From assembly GCA_029940235.1 (NCBI GenBank), contig JAOZRI010000121.1, forward strand, positions 1-6,928: a DNA stretch of 6,928 bases. Direction: 5' to 3'. Made by a program: the position numbers and the translations under genes. Shown piece after piece: positions 6,146 through 6,928 of this stretch. Under the pieces are notes generated by a model, which was given only the letters and a program-made list of their open reading frames with translations, ran no database searches and was not told the DNA's origin. The stretch is from Desulfobacula sp. Its GTDB lineage: Bacteria > Desulfobacterota > Desulfobacteria > Desulfobacterales > Desulfobacteraceae. How positions within the stretch are numbered: the first letter of the stretch is position 1; each line of letters opens with the position of its first letter.

Positions 6146-6928
6146 TTACCCGCCATATTTATCATCAAAGGTATTCCAGAAAGATCTGTCCTTGTTTCTC
6201 CAGCCTTTTCCAAAGGATTTATCAAAGAATGGTTTTAAGGTGGAGAACCATGAACCATAGCCCTGTTTGCCAGCTATCCTTGCCTTTATAACATCGGCAA
6301 TATGGTCAGTCAGATTTGCAAGCTCATCTTTTGGAATATATGAATCCGCACCTTTTTGAATTGATTCTTTCAGGTTTTCAGGAGTGAGTGCATGGGCTGT
6401 GAGCATAAGTGCCGGGATATCTTTTTTACGGGCAAGGGCAAGAACATCATAGCCGCTGACACCCATAATATCAAGAATAGCTACATCATATTGGTTGTGT
6501 TCAAGAAGTTTTTTTGCCTCTTCAAAACTTGAAGCAGTATCAAGGGAGCACATATCTAACAGCTCTTCAACGGTTTCCAAGATATCTGGTTCATCGTCCA
6601 CAACAAGAATTTTACGATCATTTAAAAGATCTTGGGTTTTAATGGTATCTGGATCAAATTTAATGGTCGTTACAGGGCAGGGTGCCTTAAGAATTACATA
6701 TCGGGAAGTGGAACCAAGGATTGCTTTTTGAGCCCTTGATTTTTTCTTTATTCCAAGAAAAATCTGGTCAATTTCATTTTCCTTTGCAAATTGTACAAGG
6801 TCTTCAGCAGGAGAAAGCCCTCTGACACTCTGCTGGGCATCACATTCAAGACCGGCTTTTGCCATCAACTGTCTTGCAAAATCAAGATCCTGTTCTGCCT
6901 TTAAAATATCAGACTGTTTTTCAGATGC
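6146..6928 (-). CDS. Universal stress protein/response regulator receiver fusion (5' end beyond window)
   Basis: The frame is open to the right edge, so 260 residues are visible and the N-terminus is missing. A TTG at 6868 and ATG at 6865 are in frame, but stress-protein-like sequence continues upstream of both and no ribosome binding site precedes them, so they are not taken as starts. The first 90 visible residues are the C-terminal two-thirds of a universal stress protein (Usp) domain: DLVQFAKENEIDQIFLG, then GIKKK...LGSTS, then CPVTTIK. A receiver domain follows (6616 down to about 6285). Its acidic pair is in VVDDEPD, its phosphoacceptor Asp (codon 6472-6470) in ILDIMGVSGYD, its Thr in MLTAHA and its Lys in IPKDE, all intact. 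A 40-residue aromatic, Lys/Gly-rich tail ends the protein. There is no DNA-binding domain, so it probably signals by protein contact. It is convergent with recD2; no intrinsic terminator was seen between them. Confidence 0.88.
   Translation of the reverse strand, partial: ASEKQSDILKAEQDLDFARQLMAKAGLECDAQQSVRGLSPAEDLVQFAKENEIDQIFLGIKKKSRAQKAILGSTSRYVILKAPCPVTTIKFDPDTIKTQDLLNDRKILVVDDEPDILETVEELLDMCSLDTASSFEEAKKLLEHNQYDVAILDIMGVSGYDVLALARKKDIPALMLTAHALTPENLKESIQKGADSYIPKDELANLTDHIADVIKARIAGKQGYGSWFSTLKPFFDKSFGKGWRNKDRSFWNTFDDKYGG

Noticed and set aside
6131..6150. Short CTT/ACC microrepeats near the minus-strand stop
   Set aside because: The copies are only four to five bases long and irregular. 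They are not a meaningful repeat or attachment site.
6495..6731. 78-codon open frame on the plus strand
   Set aside because: It is antisense to the Usp-receiver junction and the first part of the receiver domain. The translation is Ser/Arg-rich, typical of an antisense shadow.
6863..6868. TTG/ATG pair as the start of a 240-residue response regulator
   Set aside because: The frame stays open to the window edge and the upstream 20 codons read as stress-protein helix. There is no ribosome binding site, so a partial larger gene is the better call.

Overview
This window looks like a chromosomal segment from an AT-rich Gram-negative bacterium, most likely a deltaproteobacterium (Desulfobacterota, in the style of Desulfobacula or Desulfobacter). 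That placement is an inference. It rests on base composition, on a universal-stress-protein/response-regulator fusion, on a chemotaxis-receptor fragment, and on an outer-membrane-type RlpA lipoprotein. No single marker proves it. Coding density is high and there is no gene-free stretch over about 120 bases.

Bases 1-94 form a leader with a good sigma70-type promoter (TTTACA-N17-TATTAT). They also hold a perfect 15-bp palindrome and a near-exact 12-bp direct repeat placed around it, followed by AGGAG and an ATG. Four genes then run on the plus strand with gaps of 7 to 30 bases: a small heat-shock protein (hsp20 family), a full-length LonA protease (lon), a septal-ring lipoprotein (rlpA) and a RecD2-type helicase (recD2). 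The spacing suggests one transcript, and no terminator is visible between them. The first two fit together as proteostasis genes: a holdase chaperone and an ATP-dependent protease. RlpA (cell-wall glycan cleavage or septation) and RecD2 (5'-3' DNA helicase) belong to other processes and may simply share the promoter.

From about 6023 to the right edge the coding strand is minus. The main gene is a fusion of a universal stress protein domain and a phosphoacceptor receiver domain. Its reading frame stays open to base 6928, so its N-terminus lies outside the window. Directly behind its stop codon, in the same frame, is a 40-codon stretch that reads as the extreme C-terminus of a methyl-accepting chemotaxis protein, with its own stop overlapping the end of recD2. 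It lacks the rest of a receptor and is best read as a gene relic left at the convergent junction.

No clearly new defence, mobile or RNA system was found. The items most worth a second look are the palindrome/repeat leader before hsp20-lon, the chemotaxis-receptor relic, and the stress-protein/receiver fusion with its altered nucleotide motif and aromatic tail.
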